Assembly (NCBI RefSeq): GCF_001898325.1
Contig: NZ_MKTR01000013.1
Coordinates: forward strand, 62,001-126,000
Length of the DNA: 64,000 nucleotides
Reading direction: 5' to 3'
DNA from: Microbacterium sp. 67-17
Lineage (GTDB): Bacteria > Actinomycetota > Actinomycetes > Actinomycetales > Microbacteriaceae
Positions within the stretch are counted from its first letter, which is position 1, and the number at the start of each line of letters is the position of its first letter. Positions 1-10,613 of this stretch are shown here, in pieces. The translations under genes and the position numbers were made by a program. A model generated the notes under the pieces. It was not told the origin of the DNA, ran no database searches, and worked only from the letters and a program-made list of their open reading frames with translations.

Positions 1-1
1 C

Positions 2-223
2 GGTCGTGACTCCAACGCCCAGCGACTGGGCGTGAAGCGTTTCGGCGGCCAGGTCGTGAGCGCGGGCGAGATTCTCGTTCGTCAGCGCGGTACGCACTTC
101 CACCCCGGCGCGAACGTTGGTCGCGGCGGGGACGACACGCTCTTCGCGCTCTCTGCCGGCGCTGTGGAGTTCGGTACCAAGGGTGGCCGCAAGGTCGTCA
201 ACGTGGTGGCCGCCGCGGAGTGA
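2..223 (+). CDS. rpmA: 50S ribosomal protein L27 (5' end missing)
   Basis: This is the C-terminal 73 residues of ribosomal protein L27, a component of the large subunit near the peptidyl-transferase centre. The frame is open from the window edge, and the visible residues include [17 protein letters not shown] and [21 protein letters not shown], both diagnostic of L27. The start lies outside the window. An internal GTG at base 32 is only a valine codon. It is followed by a strong hairpin and then obgE, the usual actinobacterial order rplU-rpmA-obgE. Confidence 0.97.
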   Translation, partial: GRDSNAQRLGVKRFGGQVVSAGEILVRQRGTHFHPGANVGRGGDDTLFALSAGAVEFGTKGGRKVVNVVAAAE

Positions 224-247
224 TCTGCAGCTGACATCAGTATTCGG

Positions 248-273
248 AAGGGGCGGGCTTCGGCTCGCCCCTT
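248..273 (+). terminator. Hairpin terminator after rpmA
   Basis: An 11-bp stem (one G-T pair) closes a TTCG tetraloop and is followed by CCCG rather than a U-tract, as is common in high-GC actinobacteria. It lies between rpmA and obgE and probably attenuates or ends the ribosomal protein transcript. Confidence 0.7.
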
Positions 274-294
274 CCCGTCATCCGGCCCCGATAA

Positions 295-2651
<2,357 letters not shown>

Positions 2652-2661
2652 GCTGGCAGTC

Positions 2662-3942
2662 ATGTCAACCACGCTGATGTCACCGACGGATGCCGTCACC
2701 GGCGCTCGGGAACGGATGCAACACGCCAAGAGCGCTGCGCGCACGGTGGGCCTGCTCTCTGCGCAGCGCAAGAGCGACGTGCTGCACGCCGTTGCTGCGC
2801 GCCTGGAAGCCGACACTGATCTGATCATCGATGCGAACACGGCAGATCTGGACCGGGGTCGTGAAACCGGGATTTCCGAGGCACTCCAGGATCGGCTCAG
2901 GCTGGATGCCGCCCGGGTCGCGGCACTTGCGGCAGCGGTGCGGGATGTCGCTGAGCTGCCGGATCCTGTCGGTCGGGTCCTGGAGGAGCGTCGGCTCGAT
3001 AACGGCCTGTCGCTGACCAAGGTGACGGTGCCCTTCGGCGTGGTCGGATCCATCTACGAAGCACGCCCGAACGTGACAGTCGACATCGCTGCACTGGCGC
3101 TGCGCTCCGGCAATGCCGTGGTCTTGCGCGGTGGCTCCGCCGCCGAGAACAGCAACCGGGCACTCATCGCGAGCATGCGGGCGGCGCTCGAGAGTGTCGG
3201 CGTGGACGCGGAGGCGATCCAGACCGTGGATGACTTCGGGCGTGATGGCGCACGGGCGATGATGCAGGCTCGTGGTCTGATCGATGTGCTCGTGCCGCGG
3301 GGGAGCGCCCAACTCATTGAGACGGTTGTCACCGAATCGACCGTGCCCGTCATCGAGACGGGAGCCGGTCTCGTTCACATCGTTCTCGATGAGAGCGCGC
3401 GGGCTGACTGGGCGTTGGATATCGTCGTCAACGCCAAGGCGCAACGTCCGAGCGTCTGCAACGCCGTCGAGACGGTGCTTGTTCACCGTGGTGCCGCTGA
3501 CCGCCTCGTCCCGGATCTGGTCGGTGCACTCCAGGCCGCTGGTGTGACCGTGCATGGTGACGCCGACGTGTCGGCTCGCGCCGAGGGCGTCATCCCGGCC
3601 ACACCGGAGGACTGGGCAACCGAGTATTTGAGCCTCGATGTCGCCATCCGTGTCGTCGACGATCTGGATGCCGCGCTCGAGCACATCCGGACGTACTCGT
3701 CGCAGCACACCGAATCGATCATCACCGAGGATCCAGCCGCGGCTGAGCGATTTCTCGCGGAGGTGGACTCTGCGGTGGTCATGGTCAACTCATCGACGCG
3801 CTTCACGGACGGAGGCGAGTTCGGCTTCGGCGCCGAGGTCGGGATCTCGACGCAGAAGCTCCACGCCCGGGGGCCCATGGGGCTTCCCGAGCTCACCAGC
3901 TCGAAGTGGCTCGTGCGCGGTGCCGGTCAGGTACGCGGCTGA
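2662..3942 (+). CDS. proA: Gamma-glutamyl phosphate reductase
   Basis: ProA reduces gamma-glutamyl phosphate with NADPH to glutamate semialdehyde, the second step of proline synthesis. The 426-residue protein is full length for the family. It carries the substrate/NADP region FGVVGSIYEARPNVTVD (about 125-141), a catalytic cysteine in QRPSVCNAVET (Cys266) and RFTDGGEFGFGAEVGIST near the C-terminus. The same frame is open much further upstream, but that part lies over proB. The ATG at this position is the first in-frame start beyond proB and has a -10-like TAGGCT just before it. Confidence 0.97.
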   Translation: MSTTLMSPTDAVTGARERMQHAKSAARTVGLLSAQRKSDVLHAVAARLEADTDLIIDANTADLDRGRETGISEALQDRLRLDAARVAALAAAVRDVAELPDPVGRVLEERRLDNGLSLTKVTVPFGVVGSIYEARPNVTVDIAALALRSGNAVVLRGGSAAENSNRALIASMRAALESVGVDAEAIQTVDDFGRDGARAMMQARGLIDVLVPRGSAQLIETVVTESTVPVIETGAGLVHIVLDESARADWALDIVVNAKAQRPSVCNAVETVLVHRGAADRLVPDLVGALQAAGVTVHGDADVSARAEGVIPATPEDWATEYLSLDVAIRVVDDLDAALEHIRTYSSQHTESIITEDPAAAERFLAEVDSAVVMVNSSTRFTDGGEFGFGAEVGISTQKLHARGPMGLPELTSSKWLVRGAGQVRG

Positions 3943-3946
3943 GAGC

Positions 3947-3952
3947 TAAGCT
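3947..3952 (+). promoter_or_regulatory. Predicted -10 element for the small membrane protein / nadD unit
   Basis: TAAGCT lies just after the proA stop and 41 bases before the next ATG, leaving a short leader with an ACGGAG ribosome binding site. No convincing -35 was identified. Confidence 0.4.
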
Positions 3953-3993
3953 GGGTAGGCGCACTTGTCGCCGCAGCCACGAACGGAGTTTCA

Positions 3994-4218
3994 ATGACCC
4001 TCGTCTCGCTTCTCGCCTTCGCCGCAGAAGAGTCGGAGCACCACGGAAACGTGGCATTGGAGACCGTCATCTTCGGGATCATCGCCCTTGCCGTCTTCGG
4101 ACTTCTGGCGCTCGTGACTGCGTCATACCGCAACGTCGCCAACCGCCACGCACACAAGGCAGAGGCGTACGCGAAGACCCACGCGGCTGAGCTGCAGCGA
4201 TCGGGGCACGGCCACTAG
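3994..4218 (+). CDS. Small single-pass membrane protein, unknown function
   Basis: This 74-residue protein has a polar, acidic N-terminus (EESEHHGN), one hydrophobic helix (about residues 20-43) and a basic, histidine-containing C-terminal tail ending in GHGH. ACGGAG precedes the ATG at suitable spacing. It sits 7 bases before nadD and probably shares its transcript. It is not a fragment of a larger gene. I recognise it only as a conserved-looking actinobacterial small protein and assign no function. Histidines at both ends could bind metal, but that is speculation. Confidence 0.8.
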   Translation: MTLVSLLAFAAEESEHHGNVALETVIFGIIALAVFGLLALVTASYRNVANRHAHKAEAYAKTHAAELQRSGHGH

Positions 4219-4225
4219 GCATCCG

Positions 4226-4822
4226 ATGTCGGCAGCACGAGCACGCCGAATCGGGGTGATGGGCGGGACGTTCGATCCCATCCATCACGGGCACCTCGTC
4301 GCGGCAAGCGAAGTTGCCGACTCCTTCGGGCTGGACGAGGTCGTCTTCGTTCCCACAGGACAGCCGTGGCAGAAGAGCAAGGTCACGGAATCTGAGCACC
4401 GCTATCTCATGACGGTGATCGCGACGGCATCCAATCCCAGCTTTTCTGTGAGTCGTGTGGATATCGATCGTGACGGTCCCACCTACACGATGGACACCCT
4501 GCGGGATCTGCAGCGCCTCAATCCCGACGCGGATTTGTACTTCATCACCGGCGCGGATGCGATCGCTCAGATCCTCAGCTGGAGAAATCATGATGAACTG
4601 TGGGAGTTGGCGCATTTTGTCGCCGTCTCTCGACCCGGGCACGTTCTCAACACCGACGGGCTTCCCGTCGAGGACGTAAGCCAACTGGAGATCCCCGCGC
4701 TGGCGATCTCGTCGACGGACTGTCGGGAACGGGTTCGTGGGGGACACCCCGTGTGGTACCTGGTTCCTGACGGAGTCGTCCAATACATTGCGAAGCACCA
4801 TCTGTATCGGAGCAACGAATGA
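4226..4822 (+). CDS. nadD: Nicotinate-nucleotide adenylyltransferase
   Basis: NadD transfers AMP from ATP to nicotinate mononucleotide in NAD synthesis. The 198-residue length is normal. The nucleotidyltransferase motif [12 protein letters not shown] lies at residues 13-24. [12 protein letters not shown] and the C-terminal [13 protein letters not shown] match the ISSTxIR signature, with cysteine in place of the usual isoleucine/leucine. The stop overlaps the ATG of the next gene by four bases. In actinobacteria nadD is usually followed closely by rsfS, as here after one membrane protein gene. Confidence 0.95.
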   Translation: MSAARARRIGVMGGTFDPIHHGHLVAASEVADSFGLDEVVFVPTGQPWQKSKVTESEHRYLMTVIATASNPSFSVSRVDIDRDGPTYTMDTLRDLQRLNPDADLYFITGADAIAQILSWRNHDELWELAHFVAVSRPGHVLNTDGLPVEDVSQLEIPALAISSTDCRERVRGGHPVWYLVPDGVVQYIAKHHLYRSNE

Positions 4823-5856
4823 CGAATGAGCAGCAACCGAACCAGCCGTTGACGCGTCGGCAGCTTCGGGAGCTCCGCAGCACCGGTGCAACCCCGATCC
4901 TGACGCCCGAGGGCACGCCGGTCATGCCGCCGGCGCTGGAGGGGACGCCGGCTGCGAACGAGGCCAAGGCACAGGACGACGCCGACGATCGTCAGGATGT
5001 CGAGCAGGCGCCGGATTCCGCGAGCGACCAGGCACCCGAAGCAGGCGTGACAAGCGACGCTGCCCAGCCTGCAGCGCCGGCTGACTCGCCGAGCGAGCTC
5101 GAGCCCACCGGCGCTGAGGTATCTTCAGCGGCTGCGGAGCTTCCGGCTTCGAGTCCGACCGGAACGACGGATGCTGCGGACGGGGCGCCGCTGACGCGCA
5201 GACGTGTGCGGGAGCGCACCGGAAACACGGATGCCCTGGCCGTGAGCGGTACTGACGGTGATCACAGGGTGCCCTTTGTTTCGGCTCCGCCGCCATCGCC
5301 GGAGGAGCATCCCATCTCGCAAGCCGCTGCCGGACTCGCGTCTGATGAACCTGTGGAGCGCGGCACGGTGAGTCCGCAGCTTGGCTCTGCCCTCCTTGCG
5401 GGCATGGCGACCGAGCCCGACCCGCGCCCGAGTTTTGACCAGCTCATCTCCCGGCCGAGCGCGGGTTCGACCGGCACCGGTAGCGCGCTGATCATGACAG
5501 ATTCCCCCCCACAAGGCATCACGGCGCCGGTGAACGCGACTGGAGAGGTGCTTGTCACCGGCAGCCTGGCCCTTCCCGACCTGTTTGCGACGACCGGTCA
5601 GATGCCCGGCGCATCCGAGGGGCTCGATATCGACGCAACGTATGCTGACGGAGAGCTCCCGCAGCACTCATCGCCGACGCCGATTGCTGCCAGTGCGGCG
5701 GTCAGCACCGTCAAGACGACAGCCGAGATCATCAAGCCCCCCGCGCCCGAGAAGGGGTCGCGGCTCATGCTCACTCTCGCCATCACCGCGGGCGTGCTCG
5801 CGCTGGCTCTGGTCGGCGTGCTGATTCTCGCCTTCGCGACAGGCGTGTTCTCGTGA
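4819..5856 (+). CDS. Low-complexity tail-anchored membrane protein with duplicated LTRRxxRE motif
   Basis: The 345-residue protein is mostly disordered and rich in Ala, Pro, Ser, Thr and acidic residues. It ends in one hydrophobic helix (about 318-340) with almost nothing after it, the layout of a tail-anchored protein with a cytoplasmic N-terminal part. A basic motif occurs twice, as LTRRQLREL near residue 11 and [10 protein letters not shown] near residue 126. Short TRRxxRE segments occur in several actinobacterial envelope proteins, but I cannot name this family. Its ATG overlaps the nadD stop, so it is translationally coupled between nadD and rsfS. Confidence 0.85.
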   Translation: MTNEQQPNQPLTRRQLRELRSTGATPILTPEGTPVMPPALEGTPAANEAKAQDDADDRQDVEQAPDSASDQAPEAGVTSDAAQPAAPADSPSELEPTGAEVSSAAAELPASSPTGTTDAADGAPLTRRRVRERTGNTDALAVSGTDGDHRVPFVSAPPPSPEEHPISQAAAGLASDEPVERGTVSPQLGSALLAGMATEPDPRPSFDQLISRPSAGSTGTGSALIMTDSPPQGITAPVNATGEVLVTGSLALPDLFATTGQMPGASEGLDIDATYADGELPQHSSPTPIAASAAVSTVKTTAEIIKPPAPEKGSRLMLTLAITAGVLALALVGVLILAFATGVFS

Positions 5857-5902
5857 CGCGCCGCCCGCGTTGGTCGCGTCTCGCGAGTACGGGAGCGCGC
5901 GC

Positions 5903-6280
5903 GTGACGGCTACGGATGTATCGAAGCAGATGCTTGCGATTGCGGCTGCCGCGGCGGAGGCCACGGGTGCCGAAGATCTCGTCGCGCTGGATGTCTCGGA
6001 GCCGCTCCCTCTCGTCGACATCTTCCTGCTCGCCACGGGGCGCAGCGAACGGAATGTCGCGGCGATTGCTGACGAGATCGAAGAGAAGCTGCTCGAGGCC
6101 GGGCACAAGCGTCTTCGTCGCGAGGGTCGCCAGGAGTCCCGGTGGGTTCTTCTGGATTTCGGCGATCTGGTCGTGCACGTGTTCCACGAGCAGGAGCGGG
6201 CGTTCTACGGCCTGGAACGGCTCTGGAAGGACTGCCCGGTTGTGCCCATCGATCGCCCCGCGCGGGCGGTAAGGGACTGA
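5903..6280 (+). CDS. rsfS: Ribosomal silencing factor RsfS
   Basis: RsfS binds L14 on the 50S subunit and blocks subunit joining when nutrients are scarce. The family core is clear: LVALDVSEPLPLVDIFLLATG, then RNVAAIADEIEEKL, and WVLLDFGDLVVHVFHEQERAFYGLERLW. I chose the GTG that gives MTATDVSKQM because this matches the usual N-terminus. A GTG at 5870 would add 11 residues. The gene completes the nadD-membrane protein-rsfS unit. A tRNA-Ala gene follows. Confidence 0.93.
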   Translation: MTATDVSKQMLAIAAAAAEATGAEDLVALDVSEPLPLVDIFLLATGRSERNVAAIADEIEEKLLEAGHKRLRREGRQESRWVLLDFGDLVVHVFHEQERAFYGLERLWKDCPVVPIDRPARAVRD

Positions 6281-6356
6281 GGACGGATGCTGCACCGGTT
6301 CGGCTGCTGCCCGCCGATGTAGTAATCTGTTCTAGTTGCCTCTCGGGGCGACATCC

Positions 6357-6432
6357 GGGCCTGTGGCGCAGCTGGTAGCGCACCTGCATGGCATGCAGGG
6401 GGTCAGGGGTTCGAGTCCCCTCAGGTCCACCA
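6357..6432 (+). tRNA. tRNA-Ala (anticodon GGC)
   Basis: A full cloverleaf is present: acceptor GGGCCTG/CAGGTCC (one G-T pair), D-arm, anticodon stem CCTGC/GCAGG with loop ATGGCAT, and a GTTCGAGTC T-loop. The CCA end is encoded. A TAATCT -10-like hexamer lies at 6323-6328, but no clear -35 is seen. A strong hairpin follows directly. Confidence 0.97.
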
Positions 6433-6433
6433 A

Positions 6434-6470
6434 ATGAAGAGGGGCGCCCCATGTGGGCGCCCTTCTTCAT
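6434..6470. terminator. Bidirectional hairpin terminator after tRNA-Ala
   Basis: A near-perfect long inverted repeat (ATGAAGA-GGGGCGCCC paired with GGGCGCCC-TTCTTCAT) lies between tRNA-Ala and the converging downstream gene. Its A/T-rich arms give a U-rich end on both strands, so it can terminate both transcripts. Confidence 0.85.
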
Positions 6471-6497
6471 TCCTGCGGAGAGGTCGACGCGTCCGCG

Positions 6498-7184
6498 CTA
6501 GAACCAGGTGAAGGGGACGATCACAGTCAGTCCGAGGGCAAGCAGGAAGATTCCGCTGCTCACGCCGATGAGAATCCACTGAGCGCGGCGGTTCCGGATC
6601 ACGGCAGCGATACCGAGAAGGAAGAGCGCGATTGCCATCAACACGGTGTTCAGCGTCAGTCGATCACTGTACTGATTAGCCTCGTCACCCTGGGCGAGCA
6701 GGGCCTCAGCCTCGGCGTCCGCGTCCGACCAAGCGCCGAACAGTGCGTCCTGGTAGTCCTCTGAACCCTGCGGATCGGTGTACGTGCTCGGGTCGGCCTC
6801 GTTCTCGGCCTGGGCCCACGCGATGGCGGCGTCGAGATCCTCCGAGACGCTCGTGAAGTACAACTGGTCGTACTTCTCGGATGCCGCAGCCGCGACGTCC
6901 GGGTCGGCGCCATCCATCTCGATCTGATACTCCGAGAGGCGCGTCAGGGTCTCGGCATCCTGCATGTACTGCTGATTTGCCTCCAGGTAGATGGACTCCG
7001 CCTCGGTCTGGGCCGCCCCACCGCGAGAGTACGCGGCTGCCTGCTGACCGCCGTAGAGAGCGGCCTCGAAGGAGACGTACGCGGTGGCGACAGAAACCAC
7101 GCCAAGGAGGATGACGATGAGCAGCTGCAGGTCCTCAAAGAATGAGCGTCGGCGCGACGATACTGCGTCGGGAGATTCGGGCAT
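6498..7184 (-). CDS. Membrane protein with extracytoplasmic acidic domain, unknown function
   Basis: The 228-residue protein has a cytoplasmic basic N-terminus (SSRRRSFFEDLQLL) and one helix at about 20-40. An Ala/Glu/Asp/Tyr-rich segment of about 135 residues follows, and then two closely spaced helices at about 178-197 and 203-222. The middle segment looks helical and is probably outside the membrane. I do not recognise the family. It resembles actinobacterial membrane proteins annotated only as hypothetical. It stands alone with its own predicted leaderless promoter and faces tRNA-Ala across the shared terminator. Confidence 0.8.
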   Translation of the reverse strand: MPESPDAVSSRRRSFFEDLQLLIVILLGVVSVATAYVSFEAALYGGQQAAAYSRGGAAQTEAESIYLEANQQYMQDAETLTRLSEYQIEMDGADPDVAAAASEKYDQLYFTSVSEDLDAAIAWAQAENEADPSTYTDPQGSEDYQDALFGAWSDADAEAEALLAQGDEANQYSDRLTLNTVLMAIALFLLGIAAVIRNRRAQWILIGVSSGIFLLALGLTVIVPFTWF

Positions 7185-7191
7185 GAGCGAG

Positions 7192-7197
7192 ATCGTA
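7192..7197 (-). promoter_or_regulatory. Predicted -10 element, leaderless promoter
   Basis: On the minus strand this reads TACGAT and lies 7 bases before the ATG at 7184. There is no Shine-Dalgarno sequence. Confidence 0.45.
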
Positions 7198-7247
7198 CTG
7201 CCTCGCCGAGGTCGCCTATGACACCCCGGGCGCGGGGGGAATCGTGC

Positions 7248-8546
7248 TCAGCTGTAGACCGAGGTGATGTCCAGATATTCCTCTAGTGAGAGCCCGCTGT
7301 TGTACACCGCCGTGGCGATGTCGACGCCGAGGTAGCGCAGGTGCCAGGGCTCCCAGATGTATCCGGTCACGCCCTCTTTGCCCTGGGGATAGCGCACGAT
7401 GAAACCGAACCGGTGCGCGTTTGCGGCGACCCACTGACCCTCGGGCGTGTATCCGAACGCCTCTGTGATGGTGTTCAGATCGAACGCGAGGCCCGACTGG
7501 TGCTCACTGTGCCCGGGCCGCGCCGAGTACCGGTCGGCAGCAGCCGTACCGTCGCGGGAGGCGTAGCTGTTGTAGACCTTGACCTGCGTCGCATAGGAGC
7601 GGAACCCGCTCGCGATCCAGAGGTTGTACCCGAGTGAGGCCGCTTCGGCACGCATCCGCTCGAACGCGGCGAGTGTGTCGCCGGTCAGTCCGTTCCCGTA
7701 CCAGCTCGGCAGGCGATAGGTCTTGTTGGCGATGAGGATGCCGTTGATGTAAGTCGGCTGAATGTCGTCGCCCCCGTCACCGCCCCCGCTGTTGCCCCGC
7801 GCCTGCGCGGCCTCGGCCTGGGCTTGCGAGTCCTGGACCGCGGTCCAGGACTGCTGGTACGCGCCGATCCGCTGCGACGCGCTGCCAGAGGCCGGGTCGC
7901 CGAGCCCTGCGACCGCCGCAGCGTAGGCATCCTTCGTCTCCTGCGAGGCAAGACTCGGAACCTCGAGCGCTCCGCCGTGAGCTGCAGCGGACGCGACGAC
8001 GGCGTCGATGTCGGCCAACGCCGCAGTGGTGGCGGCTTCCAGCTCCGAGGTCGACCGCTCGGATGTCTCGGCGGTCTCGGACAGGTGGGCCGCGTCGTCG
8101 GTGAGCGATTGCGCCTGCGCGAGCTGAGCCTCTCGGCCGTCGGGTACGTCTGGCGTCGAGCGCGGGTCGGGTGCCGTTGTCGTAGCCGTCACCTCACCCG
8201 GCGCGGCGATGGTCAGCAGCCCCGCTGCGACCAGTGCATCCAACGATGCTCGCAGCGTGTCGAGCGTCGCCGAATCCTGCAGCATTTCGGCGTTCGTGAC
8301 CTCGATGACCGTCGATGCTTCAGCTGCCGCAGCGATGGCTTCTGTCTGGGCAGCGCTGAACGCGGCGGACGATTCGTCTACCGCATCTGCGGAGGCCACC
8401 CACTCGGCGAGCGCGTCATCGAATGCAGCGCGGGCCTTGGCGTTGTCGGTCGTGATCGTCCCGACGACGCCAGCCGTCGTGAACACTGCCGCGAAGCCGA
8501 GGAACGTCCGGCGCGCGATCGCTCGGTCTTTGCGGCTTGCCCCCAT
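7248..8546 (-). CDS. VanY-type D-alanyl-D-alanine carboxypeptidase, Tat-like signal
   Basis: This is a zinc D,D-carboxypeptidase that trims the terminal D-Ala of peptidoglycan stem peptides outside the cell. The 432-residue protein begins with a twin-arginine-like leader (ARRTFLGFAAVFTTAG, about 16-31). An Ala/Glu-rich, probably helical stalk of about 200 residues follows, and then the C-terminal VanY domain. Zinc and catalytic motifs are intact: SGFRSYATQ, SEHQSGLAFD (His349, Asp356) and EPWH (Glu399, His402). The frame is open for 147 codons further upstream, over the divergent gene. I chose the ATG with a -10-like TACCCT 7 bases before it. It is divergent from a GH3 gene. Confidence 0.9.
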   Translation of the reverse strand: MGASRKDRAIARRTFLGFAAVFTTAGVVGTITTDNAKARAAFDDALAEWVASADAVDESSAAFSAAQTEAIAAAAEASTVIEVTNAEMLQDSATLDTLRASLDALVAAGLLTIAAPGEVTATTTAPDPRSTPDVPDGREAQLAQAQSLTDDAAHLSETAETSERSTSELEAATTAALADIDAVVASAAAHGGALEVPSLASQETKDAYAAAVAGLGDPASGSASQRIGAYQQSWTAVQDSQAQAEAAQARGNSGGGDGGDDIQPTYINGILIANKTYRLPSWYGNGLTGDTLAAFERMRAEAASLGYNLWIASGFRSYATQVKVYNSYASRDGTAAADRYSARPGHSEHQSGLAFDLNTITEAFGYTPEGQWVAANAHRFGFIVRYPQGKEGVTGYIWEPWHLRYLGVDIATAVYNSGLSLEEYLDITSVYS

Positions 8547-8553
8547 GAAGACA

Positions 8554-8582
8554 AGGGTAGTGCGCGTGAGAGCGGGTACCGT
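8554..8582. promoter_or_regulatory. Back-to-back leaderless promoters of the VanY and GH3 genes
   Basis: The minus-strand -10 (TACCCT, 8554-8559) lies 7 bases from the VanY ATG. The plus-strand -10 (TACCGT, 8577-8582) lies 6 bases from the GH3 GTG. They are 17 bp apart, so each -10 falls where the other promoter's -35 should be. Confidence 0.5.
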
Positions 8583-8588
8583 GAACAC

Positions 8589-9866
8589 GTGAGTTCGGCA
8601 GGTCGCCATCGATTCCGCGGGGTACGCCGCGGAGAATCCACGGGCACGCTCGCGCCTGTGGCACGCACGGGTATCGCGACGGCAGCTGTGGCCTGCTTCG
8701 TGCTCGGCGGTCTCGGCCTCGCGTCCGCGGCAGATGCGTCGAGCTCGCCATCCGTGGCCGCGCAAGCGCCGGCAGGCGAGGTTGTCGTCGTCCCCGGTAC
8801 AGCCGAGAGCGTCACCGCCCGAGCCACAGCGGCCGTTGCAACGATGAGTCTCAGCGAGCGCGCCGCGAGCGTGATCATGGGGCACATCTCGACGACCGAC
8901 CCCGGCGTGCTTCGCGACTACATGTCGACTACCGGCGTCGGCGGCTTCATCCTCATGGGTGCGAACATCCCGGGCTCCGAAGACCAATTACGAGGGATCA
9001 CCGCGGCGCTCACGGTAGACCCGGCGGTTCCACCGTTACTGGGAATCGATCAGGAAGGTGGGGATGTGTCGCGCCTGCCGTGGGACGACTTCCCGTCGTC
9101 GATCACGCTCAAGAATGAGCCGCCAGAGGCTACGGAACTCGCGTTCGCCGGGCGCGGCGCACTCGTGCAGCGCGCGGGAATCTCGGTCAACTTCGGCATC
9201 GTCGCCGACATCACCGACGACACCAGCATGTTCATCTACCGCCGAGCGCTCGGGACAACGCCCGAAAGTGGCGCCTCACATGTTGCTGCTGCAGTGGTCG
9301 GCGAGGAACCTGAGTCGCTGTCGACCCTCAAGCACTTCCCGGGCCACGGCGCAGCCCCCGGAGATTCGCACCGCGGCATCCCGTCGACGACAAAGACATA
9401 TGACCAGTGGCGTCAGACGGACGCCGTTCCCTTCGCGGCAGGCATCGACGCCGGCGCCCCGTTACTCATGTTCGGGCACCTCGCGTACACATCGGTCGAC
9501 GAGAAGCCCGCGACCCTGTCGAGCGAATGGCACCGCATCGCGCGGGAGGAACTCGGCTTTGACGGCGTCGCGATCACCGATGATCTCGGGATGCTGGAGG
9601 CGTCAGGTCTGTCCGAGTATCGGGACCCCGTGTCCAATGCGGTAGCCGCCCTCGCCGCTGGCAACGACATGCTGCTGTCGGTGCTGGGAACGAATGCTCA
9701 GACCGCGGCGGAGCTCACGGCGGGCCTCGTCGCCGCCGTCGATTCCGGCGCCCTTCCAGCCGAGCGCCTGGACGAGGCCGCGGTGCGGGTGATGACGCTG
9801 CGGCTGCAGACCGCGAGCGCCGGTCGCGGTCTCGTGCCCTGCTCGTCGTGCGCGCCCGCGGCCTGA
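8589..9866 (+). CDS. Exported family 3 glycoside hydrolase (NagZ-like beta-N-acetylhexosaminidase)
   Basis: GH3 enzymes of this type cleave GlcNAc from peptidoglycan fragments. The 425-residue product has a basic N-terminus and a hydrophobic signal or anchor segment (about 26-45, ending ASAADA). The GH3 barrel follows: LGIDQEGGDVSRLPW, then KHFPGHG with DSHRGIP as the general-acid loop, and GVAITDDLGM carrying the nucleophile aspartate. The usual IGxRSFG segment is diverged (YRRALG). GTG at this position is preceded by TACCGT at leaderless spacing. Divergence from the VanY gene suggests joint cell-wall remodelling. Confidence 0.88.
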   Translation: MSSAGRHRFRGVRRGESTGTLAPVARTGIATAAVACFVLGGLGLASAADASSSPSVAAQAPAGEVVVVPGTAESVTARATAAVATMSLSERAASVIMGHISTTDPGVLRDYMSTTGVGGFILMGANIPGSEDQLRGITAALTVDPAVPPLLGIDQEGGDVSRLPWDDFPSSITLKNEPPEATELAFAGRGALVQRAGISVNFGIVADITDDTSMFIYRRALGTTPESGASHVAAAVVGEEPESLSTLKHFPGHGAAPGDSHRGIPSTTKTYDQWRQTDAVPFAAGIDAGAPLLMFGHLAYTSVDEKPATLSSEWHRIAREELGFDGVAITDDLGMLEASGLSEYRDPVSNAVAALAAGNDMLLSVLGTNAQTAAELTAGLVAAVDSGALPAERLDEAAVRVMTLRLQTASAGRGLVPCSSCAPAA

Positions 9867-9875
9867 TCCCGCTTG

Positions 9876-10601
9876 TCAGGGGAGCGGCGGTCCTGGAACG
9901 GGCTCGATCAGTGCGGGTGAGTTGTTCCGGACGTTTCCCACGTCTGAGCTGACCGGATACACCTCCAGGGTGTCGGCGACCATCTCGGCAGCGTCGACGG
10001 CGGCATCCAGGATGTCTCGCGGGTAGTCGACAGTGGGGTCGAGCCAGGCGTCAGCGTGATCGGGATCCATGAAGACCGGCATCCTGTCATGGAGCGATCC
10101 GAGTCCACCGGATGACGCGCGGGTGAGAATCGTGAACGAGAGCACCCACCGGTCGTCGGCGTCCTCGGGCTTCGACGGGTCCTTCCACCATTCGTAGAGC
10201 CCGGCGAACAGCAGGGGTTCGTCGTCGGCGGGGTGGATGAAGTACGGCGTCTTGCCGGCATCCGTGCGATGCCACTCGTAGTAGCCGGTCACGGGGACGA
10301 TCGCGCGCCGCTTCTCGAGCGCGGCCCGGAACATTGGCTTGTCTTCGAGCTCCTCGGAGCGAGCGTTGAATGCTCGCGCCCCGATCGAGAGGTCCTTCGC
10401 CCACCCGGGGACCAGGCCCCAGCGGGCGCTCTCCAGCCGCCGAAGAGGGGGTTCGGATTTCGCCGAGTCGAGGACGATCGCAGCCCGGTCGGTCGGCGCG
10501 ACATTGAACGACGGGGCGGGCAGGTCATCGCCGACGAGGTCGACGCGAAGCATCCCCACGAGCTCGGTTCCAACGCTTGCCACAACGAACCGTCCGCACA
10601 T
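9876..10601 (-). CDS. SOS response-associated peptidase (SRAP/YedK-HMCES family)
   Basis: SRAP proteins form a thiazolidine crosslink with abasic sites in single-stranded DNA through Cys2. The 241-residue protein begins MCGRFVV, so after methionine removal the catalytic cysteine is N-terminal. It retains FNVAPTD, RWGLVPGWAKD, FNARSEEL, VTGYYEW and HDRMPVFM, including the conserved glutamate and histidine. It is last in a DedA-App1-SRAP run on the minus strand, but TAGTCT lies 6 bases before its ATG and suggests its own promoter. Confidence 0.93.
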   Translation of the reverse strand: MCGRFVVASVGTELVGMLRVDLVGDDLPAPSFNVAPTDRAAIVLDSAKSEPPLRRLESARWGLVPGWAKDLSIGARAFNARSEELEDKPMFRAALEKRRAIVPVTGYYEWHRTDAGKTPYFIHPADDEPLLFAGLYEWWKDPSKPEDADDRWVLSFTILTRASSGGLGSLHDRMPVFMDPDHADAWLDPTVDYPRDILDAAVDAAEMVADTLEVYPVSSDVGNVRNNSPALIEPVPGPPLP

Positions 10602-10607
10602 GCGGCA

Positions 10608-10613
10608 AGACTA
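10608..10613 (-). promoter_or_regulatory. Predicted -10 element of a leaderless SRAP promoter
   Basis: The minus strand reads TAGTCT 6 bases before the ATG. It overlaps the stop codon of the upstream App1-like gene. Confidence 0.45.
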
